The notes under the pieces are model-generated. The model made no database searches, was not told the origin of the DNA, and was given only the letters and a program-made list of their open reading frames with translations. A program made the translations under genes and the position numbers. A stretch of DNA of 35,328 nucleotides from NCBI GenBank assembly GCA_022361455.1, contig JAKSAW010000221.1:1-35328 (forward strand), given 5' to 3'. Position 1 is the first letter of the stretch. Each line of letters opens with the position of its first letter. Origin of the DNA: Pseudomonadales bacterium (GTDB lineage: Bacteria; Pseudomonadota; Gammaproteobacteria; Pseudomonadales; Ketobacteraceae). Below, piece after piece: positions 25,961 through 34,552 of the stretch.

Positions 25961-26818
25961 ATGGAACTCATCAACTCTATAATCAACGATTATGCCACCG
26001 TTTTTTCTAACCCTTGGTTTTGGCAGTTCCCTGCTGCTACCTTAGGGATAAGTGTTGCTGCGTTCTTATTCTTCGCCACTCCATGGACCATTCTAGCGTA
26101 TATCGATCCCAAGTGGGCACAGCCTTATAAGATCCAACAAAAGCCGTTTCAGGTGAAAAAGTACTTTTTACCCAATCTTGCCCGCATCACAATTAACAGT
26201 AGCATTATGTTTTTGCTAATCGTGATTGCTTGGCCCCTGTTAAAGCACAGCCCGATTAAAACTGGCGATATGCCTGCTTGGTATATTGTCGTTTTACAAC
26301 TTGCGTTCTTTATTTTTCTCGATGATTTTTTGTATTACTGGATGCATCGCTATATGCATGAAAATAAGTGGCTGCTAAAGAATGTCCACTCGGTACACCA
26401 TCGCATTCGCAATACCTGTGCCTTAGATGGTAACTATTTTAACTGGATTGAATTCGTGTTGACTGGCAGCCTAGCACTGGTAGGCCCTATGTTGTTGGGC
26501 TGTCACCTGTATGTGCTATATATCTGGATTATTATTCGCCAGCTTGAAGCCGCTGATGGCCACGCTGGTTACGATTTTAAATGGAACCCGATGCATTGGT
26601 TGCCAGTATACCAGGGGCCGGTTTATCACGATTTCCATCATGCACGATATCAGGGTAATTATTCGGGATTCTTGCCTTACCTCGATCGTTTTTGGGGAAC
26701 TTATGTGCCAGAGTATTTAAAGTATCGTCAGGACAAGAAAGCCAACCGTAACGACGATCATGTTAATCAATCTCCGAAAGAGCAAGTAAAGGACGGCGGC
26801 ATATCAAGCGCCCTATAA
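25961..26818 (+). CDS. Fatty acid hydroxylase / sterol desaturase family protein
   Basis: A 285-residue membrane-bound di-iron oxygenase with the three histidine clusters of the family: H129-x3-H133 (HRYMH), H143-x2-H146-H147 (HSVHH) and H223-x2-H226-H227 (HDFHH). About four hydrophobic helices surround them. It would hydroxylate or desaturate a lipid or sterol-like substrate using O2. The ATG at 25961 follows AAAGGAGCCAAC and is preferred over one 45 bases upstream. Divergent from the AraC regulator, which probably controls it. Confidence 0.85.
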   Translation: MELINSIINDYATVFSNPWFWQFPAATLGISVAAFLFFATPWTILAYIDPKWAQPYKIQQKPFQVKKYFLPNLARITINSSIMFLLIVIAWPLLKHSPIKTGDMPAWYIVVLQLAFFIFLDDFLYYWMHRYMHENKWLLKNVHSVHHRIRNTCALDGNYFNWIEFVLTGSLALVGPMLLGCHLYVLYIWIIIRQLEAADGHAGYDFKWNPMHWLPVYQGPVYHDFHHARYQGNYSGFLPYLDRFWGTYVPEYLKYRQDKKANRNDDHVNQSPKEQVKDGGISSAL

Positions 26819-26894
26819 TTCAGAAACAACTCAATCTAGAATTTTCGACAACTGATCGATATCGACATACAAAGCAGAAGCGGCACCGTTATCT

Positions 26895-27227
26895 CTATAT
26901 TGGCTGTAAGAATTCCCACAAGGTATAGAAAGATACCAAAAGCCAACTAGCGACAATCGTCCAAAACGTTATAGGTGCTTCCTGAGCACTGACCTTTTCA
27001 ACCAGAAAGAGTTCTTTGTTTTTGATACTGACAGCAACCCAAAACAAAAACAGCAACCACCAAACAATGTAAAACTCCGTTAACGTTGCGATCACAATTG
27101 TGATCAGTGCAATCCATGATTTCCAATAGGGTGTATCTATTTCTATTGCATGATCCTTTTCGGAGGGGATAGCACCAATTTCTGGCGCGCTTTCCTTTTT
27201 TTTATTCCATGGTTTAGGTTTCTTCAT
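26895..27227 (-). CDS. Small two-helix membrane protein of unknown function
   Basis: A 110-residue protein: a basic N-terminus (KKPKPWNKKK), then two hydrophobic segments (about 43-73, with WIALITIVIATLTEFYIVWW, and about 84-108). The ATG at 27227 is chosen because AGAGGA lies nine bases upstream; the longer frame to 27308 has no ribosome site. Upstream reads CGTTATAGAGG, resembling the cassette ends further left, but no paired attC arm is present. No family recognised. Confidence 0.55.
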   Translation of the reverse strand: MKKPKPWNKKKESAPEIGAIPSEKDHAIEIDTPYWKSWIALITIVIATLTEFYIVWWLLFLFWVAVSIKNKELFLVEKVSAQEAPITFWTIVASWLLVSFYTLWEFLQPI

Positions 27228-27311
27228 CAAATTCAATCCTCTATAACGACGATAAGCTAAGCCGATGCAGCACTTCGACGACTTATCTCCTCCAAACATA
27301 TGAGACACACT

Positions 27312-27342
27312 TGTATCATATAAAAATTACAGATATGATACA
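27312..27342. promoter_or_regulatory. Inverted repeat upstream of the radical SAM gene
   Basis: TGTATCATA and TATGATACA are perfect nine-base inverted arms separated by 13 AT-rich bases, ending 14 bases before the radical SAM ATG and 85 bases from the divergent membrane-protein ATG. The size and spacing fit a dimeric repressor operator. No regulator gene is adjacent. Confidence 0.5.
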
Positions 27343-27356
27343 CCAATGTCTTATAT

Positions 27357-28583
27357 ATGCTATTGGGTATAGATGTGAAGATTTATCTAATTAAGGCTTC
27401 TGCTGGAAGCGATTACTCTAAGTACAAGGCAGACACCGGCGGCCCACCGCAAAATATCTTTGCTGCCGCTGCAGCCACCCCCAAGTGTCATGATCTAGAA
27501 ATGACCGACGAAACCATTGGCATGAAGACCAACTTTGACTCTGATGCCGATCTGGTAGTGATTTTTATGTCGACACCTGATGCTTATCGGGCATATGAAA
27601 TATCTGATGCCTTTCATAAGAAAGGCAAAATCATTGTACTCGGTGGATTGCATACCAAATTTAATCAGGGAGAAGCATCTGAGTATGCCCACGCCATCAT
27701 AATTGGCGAAGTAGAAAATTATTGGGAACAACTCTTATTCGATGCTGAAAATAAATGCCTGCAAAGCGTTTATCAAAGCAATGAACCTTTCGACTTAGCA
27801 GAGCTTAACCCATACCCCACAAACATTATCACGCCCGCGCAATACGATTACACCTGGTCTGTTGTGATCACCCGTGGATGTCCTTTTAAATGCGACTTTT
27901 GTTTAGTCCATCAATTCTTTAGTAGCTTTCAACTGCGTCCGATTCCGCATATTGTCGATGAGCTCAGGCATTTAAAGGAACTTGGTGTTGAATGGGTGGA
28001 ACTTCATTCAGATAACTTAACCCACAATAAAGCTTATGCACTGGAGTTATTTGCAGCCATTGCACCAATTGGCTTGAAATATTATTGCGAAACCACGGTG
28101 CTAATTGCTCGTGATGAAGTGCTACTGCAAGCAGCACAAAAAGCTGGTGTAAAGTCTGTATTATTAGGTATTGAAACCCCTAATGAAGAAGCGCTAAAGG
28201 CGCAGAAGAAATCATTCGTTAAGCCAAATCGGATGAAGGATTACGTCGCTACTATCAAAAAACATGGCATTGAGGTTTGGGGGGATTTTCTATTTGGATT
28301 CGATGAACATACCCCAGAAATATTTCAGGAAACCTTAGATTTCGTTCGGGAAATACAAGTAGATAAGGTGATTCCACACTTTATGATACCTTTTCCAGGC
28401 TCCGAGACCTTCAACAAACTCGAGTCAGATAACCGGATATTGACCAAAGACTGGAGCCAATATGACGGCAGTCACGCAGTGTATCAACCGGAAAACATGA
28501 CCATTGATGAGCTTGAAGCTGGCGTTCACTGGATATGGAGTAAGACTACCAGCTTCCAAGAGAAGATTAAGTATTGGTTCTAA
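27357..28583 (+). CDS. B12-binding radical SAM protein
   Basis: A 408-residue protein. The N-terminal half (about 5-125) looks like a cobalamin-binding Rossmann domain (IIVLGGLHTKF, IIIGEVENYWEQLL). The radical SAM core follows with the [4Fe-4S] motif Cys175-x3-Cys179-x2-Cys182 (CPFKCDFC), and later VLLGIETPNEEALKAQKK and FLFGFDEHT. The DxHxxG motif of base-off B12 binding is not evident. Family members are methyltransferases or ring-forming enzymes; the substrate is unknown and no partner gene is linked. The first ATG lacks a clear ribosome site; a GTG six codons later is possible. A nine-base inverted repeat sits just upstream. Confidence 0.8.
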   Translation: MLLGIDVKIYLIKASAGSDYSKYKADTGGPPQNIFAAAAATPKCHDLEMTDETIGMKTNFDSDADLVVIFMSTPDAYRAYEISDAFHKKGKIIVLGGLHTKFNQGEASEYAHAIIIGEVENYWEQLLFDAENKCLQSVYQSNEPFDLAELNPYPTNIITPAQYDYTWSVVITRGCPFKCDFCLVHQFFSSFQLRPIPHIVDELRHLKELGVEWVELHSDNLTHNKAYALELFAAIAPIGLKYYCETTVLIARDEVLLQAAQKAGVKSVLLGIETPNEEALKAQKKSFVKPNRMKDYVATIKKHGIEVWGDFLFGFDEHTPEIFQETLDFVREIQVDKVIPHFMIPFPGSETFNKLESDNRILTKDWSQYDGSHAVYQPENMTIDELEAGVHWIWSKTTSFQEKIKYWF

Positions 28584-28620
28584 GCTGTATTAACAGATCA
28601 ACCATTGACGGTTAACAGCT
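28583..28620. terminator. Hairpin between convergent radical SAM and phoU genes
   Basis: AGCTGT-A-TTAAC pairs with GTTAACAGCT around a 16-base loop, overlapping both stop regions. One bulge, no T run; a bidirectional terminator is plausible. Confidence 0.3.
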
Positions 28621-29323
28621 CTTCCTTAAAATCGCGGATATCCATATGCCGAACATCAATCCCTTTCACAAGATATATCACTTGCTCTGCGATATTTCTG
28701 GCATGATCCCCAATTCGCTCCAGTGCACGCAAACTCCAAAGAACATTAAGAGCCGGACGTGCAGTTTGAGGTTCATCTGTCATATGCGTGACGCAGTGTT
28801 GTGTGGCAGCTAGATAAGCCAAATCGATGTTCTTATCAGAGCCCACTATCTCATATGCTAAACGAACATCATGGTTGGAATATGCTTCCAAAGCGGTATG
28901 CAGCATTGCTTTAACACTCTGTCCTAAATCCGTAACCTCTTGCTCAATCTCTTGAGTGAAGGATGTGTCCTCAGAAAGCTCTATAGCATACTTGGCTATT
29001 TTGCATGCTTCGTCGCCGATTCTTTCTATGTCGGTATTAGTTTTGCTGATCGCCAACACTAATCGCAAGTCAACCGCTGTTGGCTGGCGCTTTGCTATAA
29101 CGCTTACACATTGATTATCGATGTTTCGCTCACTGCCATTGACTTGTTTTTCAAGAGTCAACACTTTGTTAGCTTTCTCTACGCCACTCTCAAGTAACGC
29201 GTCTAGAGATAATTGTAATTGAGTCTCCACAACTTCTCCCATCGACAGAATAGCGCTACGCAAAGCGTCTAAGTCTTGATCAAACTGATGTGAGATATGC
29301 TCATCTTGGTTGAATGAATCCAT
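28598..29323 (-). CDS. phoU: Phosphate signaling protein PhoU
   Basis: A 241-residue protein with two three-helix PhoU repeats, each with the metal-binding E/DxxxD-type signature: KTNTDIERIGDEACKIAKYA (first) and SLRALERIGDHARNIAEQVI (second). PhoU damps PhoR/PhoB signalling and adjusts the Pst transporter. The ATG at 29323 follows AAGAGGAACATC; the same frame stays open 109 codons upstream through a decayed M23 peptidase, but alignment with PhoU length places the true start here. No pst, phoB or phoR genes are in the window, although two PHO boxes are. Confidence 0.9.
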   Translation of the reverse strand: MDSFNQDEHISHQFDQDLDALRSAILSMGEVVETQLQLSLDALLESGVEKANKVLTLEKQVNGSERNIDNQCVSVIAKRQPTAVDLRLVLAISKTNTDIERIGDEACKIAKYAIELSEDTSFTQEIEQEVTDLGQSVKAMLHTALEAYSNHDVRLAYEIVGSDKNIDLAYLAATQHCVTHMTDEPQTARPALNVLWSLRALERIGDHARNIAEQVIYLVKGIDVRHMDIRDFKEELLTVNG

Positions 29324-29425
29324 GATGTTCCTCTTTATATACTTATCGTTCTTGTTTTTATTTTGTTCTTGTCTTGATAACTCTAAGTTTAGCTTAAATG
29401 TGGGTATTCGTATGCAATCTTGATT

Positions 29426-29650
29426 TGAATAGTGCAAGTGAGGCTGCTTTCCTCTAGCGTTACCGGTATCACCAACTTTGACTAGCTCCTCACCTTTGTG
29501 TACTCCCGAAGCACCCCAAGGGTCATACCAAAAAGTGTCCTTGTTCCAGTCCTTAGGTGTGGCACCTTTAACAGGAATAATCCTGTCTTCAGGAATTAAG
29601 AAACCTAATAAAAGAACTGCTACGACTATTGTTACGACGTATTTCCACAT
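29426..29650 (-). pseudogene. M23 (LytM-type) peptidase remnant with internal deletion
   Basis: The frame opens with a membrane anchor (WKYVVTIVVAVLLLGFLIP), then RIIPVKGATPKDWNKDTFWY and GASGVHKG, as in membrane-anchored M23 peptidases. It then jumps to KVGDTGNARGKQPHLHYS, the family's last catalytic block. The region between them, including the zinc-ligand Asp of HxGxD and most of the beta core, is missing, and the C-terminus after HLHY is unrelated. The deletion kept the frame, which now reads on without a stop into phoU. Confidence 0.7.
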
Positions 29651-29714
29651 TTTGAAACTTAATGAGACCTAATCAGAGTTTTGAGCTAGTCGCTATCAGC
29701 CGCTCAAATTCTAT

Positions 29715-30404
29715 TTATATCATTTTCTCTACAGCCAATTCTGCATGTATTTTGGTGGTATCTACCAAAGGAACCTGAGTATCATTCTGAGAGATAAGCA
29801 ACCCAATCTCAGTACAACCTAATATCACAGCATCCGCTCCTTCCTCGGAAAGAGAACTCACTACTCTAAGATACTCGCGTTTTGAGTCGGCTTTAACTTC
29901 CCCAAGGCATAGCTCGTTATAAATCACCTTGTGAATTATCTCACGATCTAACTCATTGGGGACTATCACCGCTATACCATGCAAGGTATCCAACCTATTT
30001 TTATAGAATTCCTCTTCCATGGTGAATTTTGTACCCAATAGCCCAACTTTTTTTATTCCTTTTGCTTTGAGACTCTCAGCTGTTGCATCAGCAATATGTA
30101 GAATTGGTATGCCTATGCTTGAAGATATTTCGTCATAGACTTTATGCATTGTATTGGTACAAATTAATAGAAAGTCGGCTCCGGCTGATTCTATCTTTTT
30201 TGCAGCATCCGAGAGTATTTCCGCAGTCGAAACCCAGTCTCCTTGGTGCTGAAGTTTTTCTATAGGATCAAAGTTAACGCTATAAAGTACAATCTGGGCT
30301 GAATTTAGTCCTCCCAGTTTTTCCTTTACCCTTTGATTAATCAATTGATAATAGCCAACCGTACTTTCCCAACTCATTCCGCCCAACAGCCCGACTGTTT
30401 TCAT
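29715..30404 (-). CDS. Aspartate/glutamate racemase family protein
   Basis: A 229-residue cytoplasmic protein with the two-cysteine racemase layout: Cys82 in ICTNTMHK and Cys197 in LGCTEIG act as the opposed acid/base pair. The N-terminal GLLGGMSWESTVGYYQLIN and mid-region GLLGTKFTMEEEFY are typical of the YgeA/RacX-like branch with broad amino-acid specificity. The substrate is not predictable. The 255-base gap upstream holds only very short frames, including a 12-residue one (ATG-CGT-TAT) with a good ribosome site. A seven-base stem (TTTGAGC/GCTCAAA) follows the stop. Confidence 0.85.
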   Translation of the reverse strand: MKTVGLLGGMSWESTVGYYQLINQRVKEKLGGLNSAQIVLYSVNFDPIEKLQHQGDWVSTAEILSDAAKKIESAGADFLLICTNTMHKVYDEISSSIGIPILHIADATAESLKAKGIKKVGLLGTKFTMEEEFYKNRLDTLHGIAVIVPNELDREIIHKVIYNELCLGEVKADSKREYLRVVSSLSEEGADAVILGCTEIGLLISQNDTQVPLVDTTKIHAELAVEKMI

Positions 30405-30659
30405 ATACCTGATTCCCCAATTACTTCTTTGATATTACACTCGAGGTGCTACGGCCACCACATTTAACGGCATGTTACTTCAGTTGGTGACAAATGCAGA
30501 ATGCATTAAATAACGCATAGGGAGTTCCTTTCCTTTATCTTCTGATTCCATGAAAATAAATGTTGTATACCATGAGGAGTCCTTCTCTCATGATAGACTG
30601 ATTCTACACAATCAGGGCTCAAGCAACCAAGACTTAAAGATCCGTATTAAAACACGTTT

Positions 30660-32510
30660 CTAGGTAACGCTCTCACTTGATAAGTTTGGCAACAAGATAC
30701 TAAAAGCACTACCTTTACCGTGCACACTTTCAAGCTCAATTCGGCCACCAAGCACCTGAACCATCTTTGAAGAAATGACCAACCCCAAGCCTGTACCTTG
30801 AATGTGCTTTTCTCTGACTTCAGCAATTCGTACAAACTCTCTAAAGAGATTTTTTTGATCCTTAGGATGTATACCGATTCCTGTATCAGCTAAGGTAATT
30901 TTTACACACTCTCCTAGCTTTTCGTCACTAATAATATTTGCTGATAATGTAACGCTCCCCTCTTCGGTGTATTTAATCGCATTGCTTCCAAGATTATGTA
31001 ACACTTGAATTAGCTTATTCTTATCAGTGGCGATGTTTATTGTTTCAGATGAGATCTCACTACGTATTCGCAAGCCTTTATCTTCAGCAAGGGATCTTAG
31101 GAACCCCACTTCAGCCTCTAGGACTTCATCTAAATCCACATCTGATATATCAACTTCCATCTTACCGGCTTCGATTTTTGATAGATCCAATATATCGTTA
31201 ATCACGTTTAGTAAATGGGTGCCATTTCGATGCACTGTTTCCAAAGCATCCCTATGTCTATCATTCAGCTTTTCTGACAACTGAGAAATTAGAATTTTAG
31301 TGAAGCCCAGAATCGAGTTTAGCGGCGTGCGTAATTCATGGGACACATTGGTAAGGAATTCAGACTTATGGCGATTGGCCGTATTCAATTCATCGATTAA
31401 AAGTGCGCGCTCAGTTACATCCACCCCACAACCGATCATCATTCCGCTTGAAAGCATGAAGTTAGACCACATTTGCACCCTTTCAGAACCATTCTTAACA
31501 ATAACAGGGTACTCATGAAACTCTCCATTAGGATTAGAAATCGCTTGAATAACCTTTTCACAAACTTCTGAATCTGGATAAAACTTTTCCATGATATTTG
31601 GTTCGGCTTGAACATCCTTAAAGCTATAGCCCAAGACCTCCTCACAACATCTATTCCACAGATTACACTCTCCATTCTCACCAAAAGAGTTGATCATCAC
31701 GGGTAATACCTGAACTAATTCTTCAAAGGACTGCTTTTGAGCCACCAAAGCCCTTTCTTTGTCTTTCAGGTCCGAAATATCCGAGCAAATACCTAATATT
31801 CCATAAACATTGTCGTTTTTATCTTTCAAAGGCACCTTACTTGTTAGTACATGTCCTTCAGAACCATCACTACGATGATACGGCTCATCAATTTCTAGCT
31901 CAGCGCGTCCATTTGTCATGATCCTCTTATCATCATCACGGTACATCTGTGCGTGCTCGGAACTGCGCTGAAAATCAAAATCTGATTTACCGACAACGTC
32001 TCTTGGGTGATGAAGCCCAACGGTTTCGGAGAATACATTATTGCAACCAAGATAATTCAGGTTTTCATCTTTCCAAAAGACCTGGCCAGGAATATGAAAT
32101 AGAACATCTTCAAGGGTATCAACTCTATTCTGTAACTCGCGCGTTTTGGATTCGTAAATATATCCACGTAATTTTCTTGTATCCTTTTCTGCGCATGTTT
32201 CATGAGACGCAATACAACGAATATATCTACACTCCGAATGAACAATTATTCGAAACTCAACATCTAGATCAGTACCATCCTCTATCGCACGACGGAATGC
32301 ATGATCCACATGATCAACATCCGCTTCGTGGCAGTTCTTTTTCCAAATATCGAAAGGCCCAGAATGCTCTAGATTTTGATCTGAGAGTCCAAACAGTTCA
32401 GCCACCTTTGGCTCATAGAGTGAGGTATTCGATGCTAAGTCCCATTCCCAATAGGAGGCACCGATGGCATTTGATAGAAGAGATGCCATGGCATCGGCAA
32501 GCATAGTCAT
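30660..32510 (-). CDS. PAS-domain sensor histidine kinase
   Basis: A 616-residue kinase without transmembrane segments, so it senses cytoplasmic signals. Three PAS-like domains: about residues 12-110 (ASYWEWDLASNTSLYEPKV), 140-255 (HIPGQVFWKDENLNYLGCNN) and 265-375 (LWNRCCEEVLGYSFKDV). The HisKA domain carries the H box with His391 (FLTNVSHELRTPLNS). The HATPase_c domain has N box NLGSNAIKYTEEG, G1 LADTGIGI and G2 GTGLGLVIS. There is no receiver domain and no response regulator next to it, so it is an orphan kinase. It is divergent from the DksA-like gene, 241 bases between starts. Confidence 0.9.
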   Translation of the reverse strand: MTMLADAMASLLSNAIGASYWEWDLASNTSLYEPKVAELFGLSDQNLEHSGPFDIWKKNCHEADVDHVDHAFRRAIEDGTDLDVEFRIIVHSECRYIRCIASHETCAEKDTRKLRGYIYESKTRELQNRVDTLEDVLFHIPGQVFWKDENLNYLGCNNVFSETVGLHHPRDVVGKSDFDFQRSSEHAQMYRDDDKRIMTNGRAELEIDEPYHRSDGSEGHVLTSKVPLKDKNDNVYGILGICSDISDLKDKERALVAQKQSFEELVQVLPVMINSFGENGECNLWNRCCEEVLGYSFKDVQAEPNIMEKFYPDSEVCEKVIQAISNPNGEFHEYPVIVKNGSERVQMWSNFMLSSGMMIGCGVDVTERALLIDELNTANRHKSEFLTNVSHELRTPLNSILGFTKILISQLSEKLNDRHRDALETVHRNGTHLLNVINDILDLSKIEAGKMEVDISDVDLDEVLEAEVGFLRSLAEDKGLRIRSEISSETINIATDKNKLIQVLHNLGSNAIKYTEEGSVTLSANIISDEKLGECVKITLADTGIGIHPKDQKNLFREFVRIAEVREKHIQGTGLGLVISSKMVQVLGGRIELESVHGKGSAFSILLPNLSSESVT

Positions 32511-32687
32511 AGTACTAGTGCATCTCCTTGAAACTATATGAAATAAAAGCTGACAGCTTTAAGAAAACACTAGTTGTAAAGATCAAAAACGCCAATAAGT
32601 AGAACAACTTGGCAAATACACCGTCGTTTTATGTGGGCAATATATTTCTAGCACCATCATCAACAGACTAGGAATACCTATAGTTAC

Positions 32688-32700
32688 GTTATAACATATC
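32688..32700 (+). promoter_or_regulatory. Zur-like box upstream of the DksA paralogue
   Basis: GTTATAACATATC differs from the Zur core GTTATANNATAAC at one position. It lies 51 bases before the ATG and overlaps a possible -10 (CTATAGT just upstream, or TATAAC within). Zur would repress when zinc is sufficient. Confidence 0.5.
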
Positions 32701-32751
32701 ATTTAGGTGAGTTATTAACTGATCAAAAGTGCATCAACTGAGGGTCTACTT

Positions 32752-33177
32752 ATGGATATGCAGCCTATAACCGAAGTATCCGAAGAGCAGATACTTAAAG
32801 AGCCAGAGTCAAACTACATGAATGCCGAGCAACTGGCGTTCTTTAAACAGAAACTAATTGAGCTTCACGAAACAACTCGTGCACGCATTCAGGAAGCGAA
32901 AGATCAAATGGCTAGCCCTATGGGTTATAGCGACCCCAGTGATCGTGCTACTTGCGAGGAGCAATCGGAAATAGCGCTGAAAATAGTGGATCGAGAACAA
33001 AAGCTGCTGCCTAAGATTCAACAGGCGCTGGAGCGTATTCGCACAGGCTCTTATGGCTATTGCCTAGAATCAGAAGAACCGATCGGCATCCCAAGATTAT
33101 TGGCGCGCCCTACTGCTGAGTACTGTGCCGAAGTTAAAACCCTAAAAGAGATGAAAGAATACCAGTTTAGGCATTAA
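32752..33177 (+). CDS. dksA2: DksA2-type RNA polymerase-binding transcription factor
   Basis: A 141-residue DksA-family protein: N-terminal helix (YMNAEQLAFFKQKLIELHE), coiled-coil with the tip motif DPSDRAT (Asp61, Asp64, Ala66) that enters the polymerase secondary channel, and a C-terminal globular part. Of the four zinc-finger cysteines of classical DksA only two remain: Cys104-x2-Ser107 and Cys125-x2-Val128 (YCLESEEPIGI... EYCAEV). The same loss defines the zinc-independent DksA2 of Pseudomonas, which is induced when Zur is inactive. With the Zur-like box upstream, it is predicted to replace DksA under zinc shortage. The next gene starts 51 bases downstream. Confidence 0.8.
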   Translation: MDMQPITEVSEEQILKEPESNYMNAEQLAFFKQKLIELHETTRARIQEAKDQMASPMGYSDPSDRATCEEQSEIALKIVDREQKLLPKIQQALERIRTGSYGYCLESEEPIGIPRLLARPTAEYCAEVKTLKEMKEYQFRH

Positions 33178-33228
33178 CCAAGTACTCAGACCACTAATAC
33201 AAATCCTGCTTAACGTTGGTAACGATAT

Positions 33229-33447
33229 ATGGATACTTCAATAATTCCAACAACATACCAAGAATGGCGCCATTGCATAACGGTGATCTGTCAACAGCCG
33301 TTAACGATGCCCTATATTGAATCACGCATAAAAGCTTTAAACTCGCAAAATGATCATATGACCAGTAAGTTCGTGGAGCTCTACGGCGAGCAGCAACTTG
33401 TTAAGACTCTCAAATGGTTTGAGCAAGCAAAGGACGAATTACAATAG
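33229..33447 (+). CDS. Small protein of unknown function
   Basis: A 72-residue soluble, helical, acidic-to-neutral protein (EWRHCITVICQQPL..., YIESRIKALNSQNDHMTSKF). No signal peptide. The ATG is 51 bases after the dksA2 stop, with GGTAACGAT just before it as a weak ribosome site. It may be cotranscribed with dksA2; a nested hairpin follows. No family recognised. Confidence 0.5.
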   Translation: MDTSIIPTTYQEWRHCITVICQQPLTMPYIESRIKALNSQNDHMTSKFVELYGEQQLVKTLKWFEQAKDELQ

Positions 33448-33455
33448 ACATCTCC

Positions 33456-33525
33456 AGGTGGTGCGAGATTCCGCAGCGTTAAGATCACCAATCAATAAAG
33501 GTGATTTGACGTTGCTCCACCACCT
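33456..33525 (+). other. Nested three-part hairpin upstream of the riboswitch
   Basis: Outer arms AGGTGGTG/CACCACCT (perfect), middle arms GCAGCGT/ACGTTGC (one G-T) and inner arms ATCACC/GGTGAT (perfect) fold into one long interrupted stem of about 70 bases with a ten-base loop. No U run follows, so it is not a plain terminator. It starts eight bases after the small-gene stop and ends 23 bases before the riboswitch. Confidence 0.45.
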
Positions 33526-33547
33526 TGCGATACTGTTGCAGCAAATA

Positions 33548-33658
33548 GAAAGCTAGGGTTCCGATCAACCTTCTGGTGATGCCTGGTCCGAGAGCTTTCG
33601 ACCTCCACCTTTCAGTGAAAGACATAGGTTACACGGCGGGATAAAAGCCCGGGAGATC
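33548..33658 (+). promoter_or_regulatory. Guanidine-I riboswitch (ykkC class)
   Basis: The aptamer consensus is present: CTAGGGTTCCG (33553-33563), CTGGTCCGAGAG (33582-33593) closing a P1 stem GAAAGCT/AGCTTTC (33548-33554 with 33593-33599), and ACACGGCGGGATAAAAGCCC (33631-33650) followed by GGGAGA. These blocks are diagnostic of ykkC RNA, which binds guanidine and turns genes on. About 146 bases separate it from the first DUF1989 ATG. No obvious terminator stem with a U run is visible there, so the expression platform is not identified. Confidence 0.93.
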
Positions 33659-33804
33659 ATTGGTGACAACCAGAGACGCTCAGTGTATTACTTGTGTAGC
33701 TGAAGGGCCTTACGAAGCATTTCTAAGACTCTTTTCTTCCCCTAAAACATTATCACGCGTTGTGGTTTGAACGTATTCTAAAAGCTGAATGATTGGAGTC
33801 TGTA

Positions 33805-34533
33805 ATGAGCGAATACATACGTTCCATTGACTATAAAACTGAACTGAAATCCGGTTCCCATTGGTCATTCCGTGCTAGGCGCGGCACGGTAATGCGGTTA
33901 ACTGACTTAACCGGTGACGCCAATGTCGGCATGTTATTTTACAACCCCGAAGATCTACTGGAGCGTTATAACGCACCCGATACCTTGAAGTGCCAACACA
34001 CCTTTAAACTCACCAAAGGCAACTGTTTGTATTCAGACATGGGGCGAGTATTCGCATCCATTGTTGAAGATGATCTAGGCTGGCATGAAACCGTTGCTGG
34101 TAACTCTCGTGCTGAGCATATCGAAGCACTGTGGGGTAAACGTGATTACCAAATCCATCGCAACAAGTGGAAACAAAACGGCCACGACTCCTTTTTAGTG
34201 GAGCTAGGTAAGTACGGTCTCGGTGCTGCTGATTTGGCAGCTAATCTGAACTGGTTCAGCAAGATAGAAATCTCAGAAGATGGCAGCATGGCATTAACCA
34301 AAGGCCATAGCAAACCAGGGAATTCTGTGCTGCTGCGTTTTGAGATGGATACCCTTGTAGTGTTACATACTTGCCCGCATCCACTGGATAAGTCTGAGGA
34401 ATATCCACGCAACAAAGTTCAAATCGAACTTGGAGTTGCACAACCAGTCACCGACGATGACTACTGCAAAAACTTCCGCCCTGAAAACGAGCGCGGTTTT
34501 AAAAACAATGCCCTTTACCATATTGGCCTGTAA
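33805..34533 (+). CDS. DUF1989 protein UAAP1 (carboxyguanidine deiminase subunit-type)
   Basis: A 242-residue DUF1989 protein of the urea-carboxylase-associated type 1 group: [57 protein letters not shown] and [13 protein letters not shown] are strongly conserved in the family. These proteins, once tied to urea breakdown, are now regarded as one subunit of carboxyguanidine deiminase (CgdA/CgdB), which acts after guanidine carboxylase. I leave the symbol blank because I cannot say which subunit letter applies. The ATG at 33805 follows GGAGTCTGTA; an in-frame TTG four codons upstream is not preferred. First gene after the guanidine riboswitch. Confidence 0.9.
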   Translation: MSEYIRSIDYKTELKSGSHWSFRARRGTVMRLTDLTGDANVGMLFYNPEDLLERYNAPDTLKCQHTFKLTKGNCLYSDMGRVFASIVEDDLGWHETVAGNSRAEHIEALWGKRDYQIHRNKWKQNGHDSFLVELGKYGLGAADLAANLNWFSKIEISEDGSMALTKGHSKPGNSVLLRFEMDTLVVLHTCPHPLDKSEEYPRNKVQIELGVAQPVTDDDYCKNFRPENERGFKNNALYHIGL

Positions 34534-34552
34534 CAGAAGAGGAGAAGTAGTG

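Noticed and set aside
27230..27290. Possible further attC site (CGTTATAGAGG with GATAAG/CTTATC stem)
   Set aside because: The opposite core (a GTTRRRY-like end) is missing, so only a plain hairpin is supported.
28598..29650. A 350-residue membrane-anchored M23-PhoU fusion protein
   Set aside because: The M23 part lacks its core and the Asp zinc ligand, and PhoU has its own ATG at 29323 with a good ribosome site.
29680..29708. Seven-base stem after the racemase gene as a terminator
   Set aside because: Short stem, 15-base loop and no U run; mentioned only as context.
30466..30560. Very short frames with good ribosome sites upstream of the racemase gene
   Set aside because: They end after 11-12 codons and have no recognisable product; a leader peptide cannot be supported.
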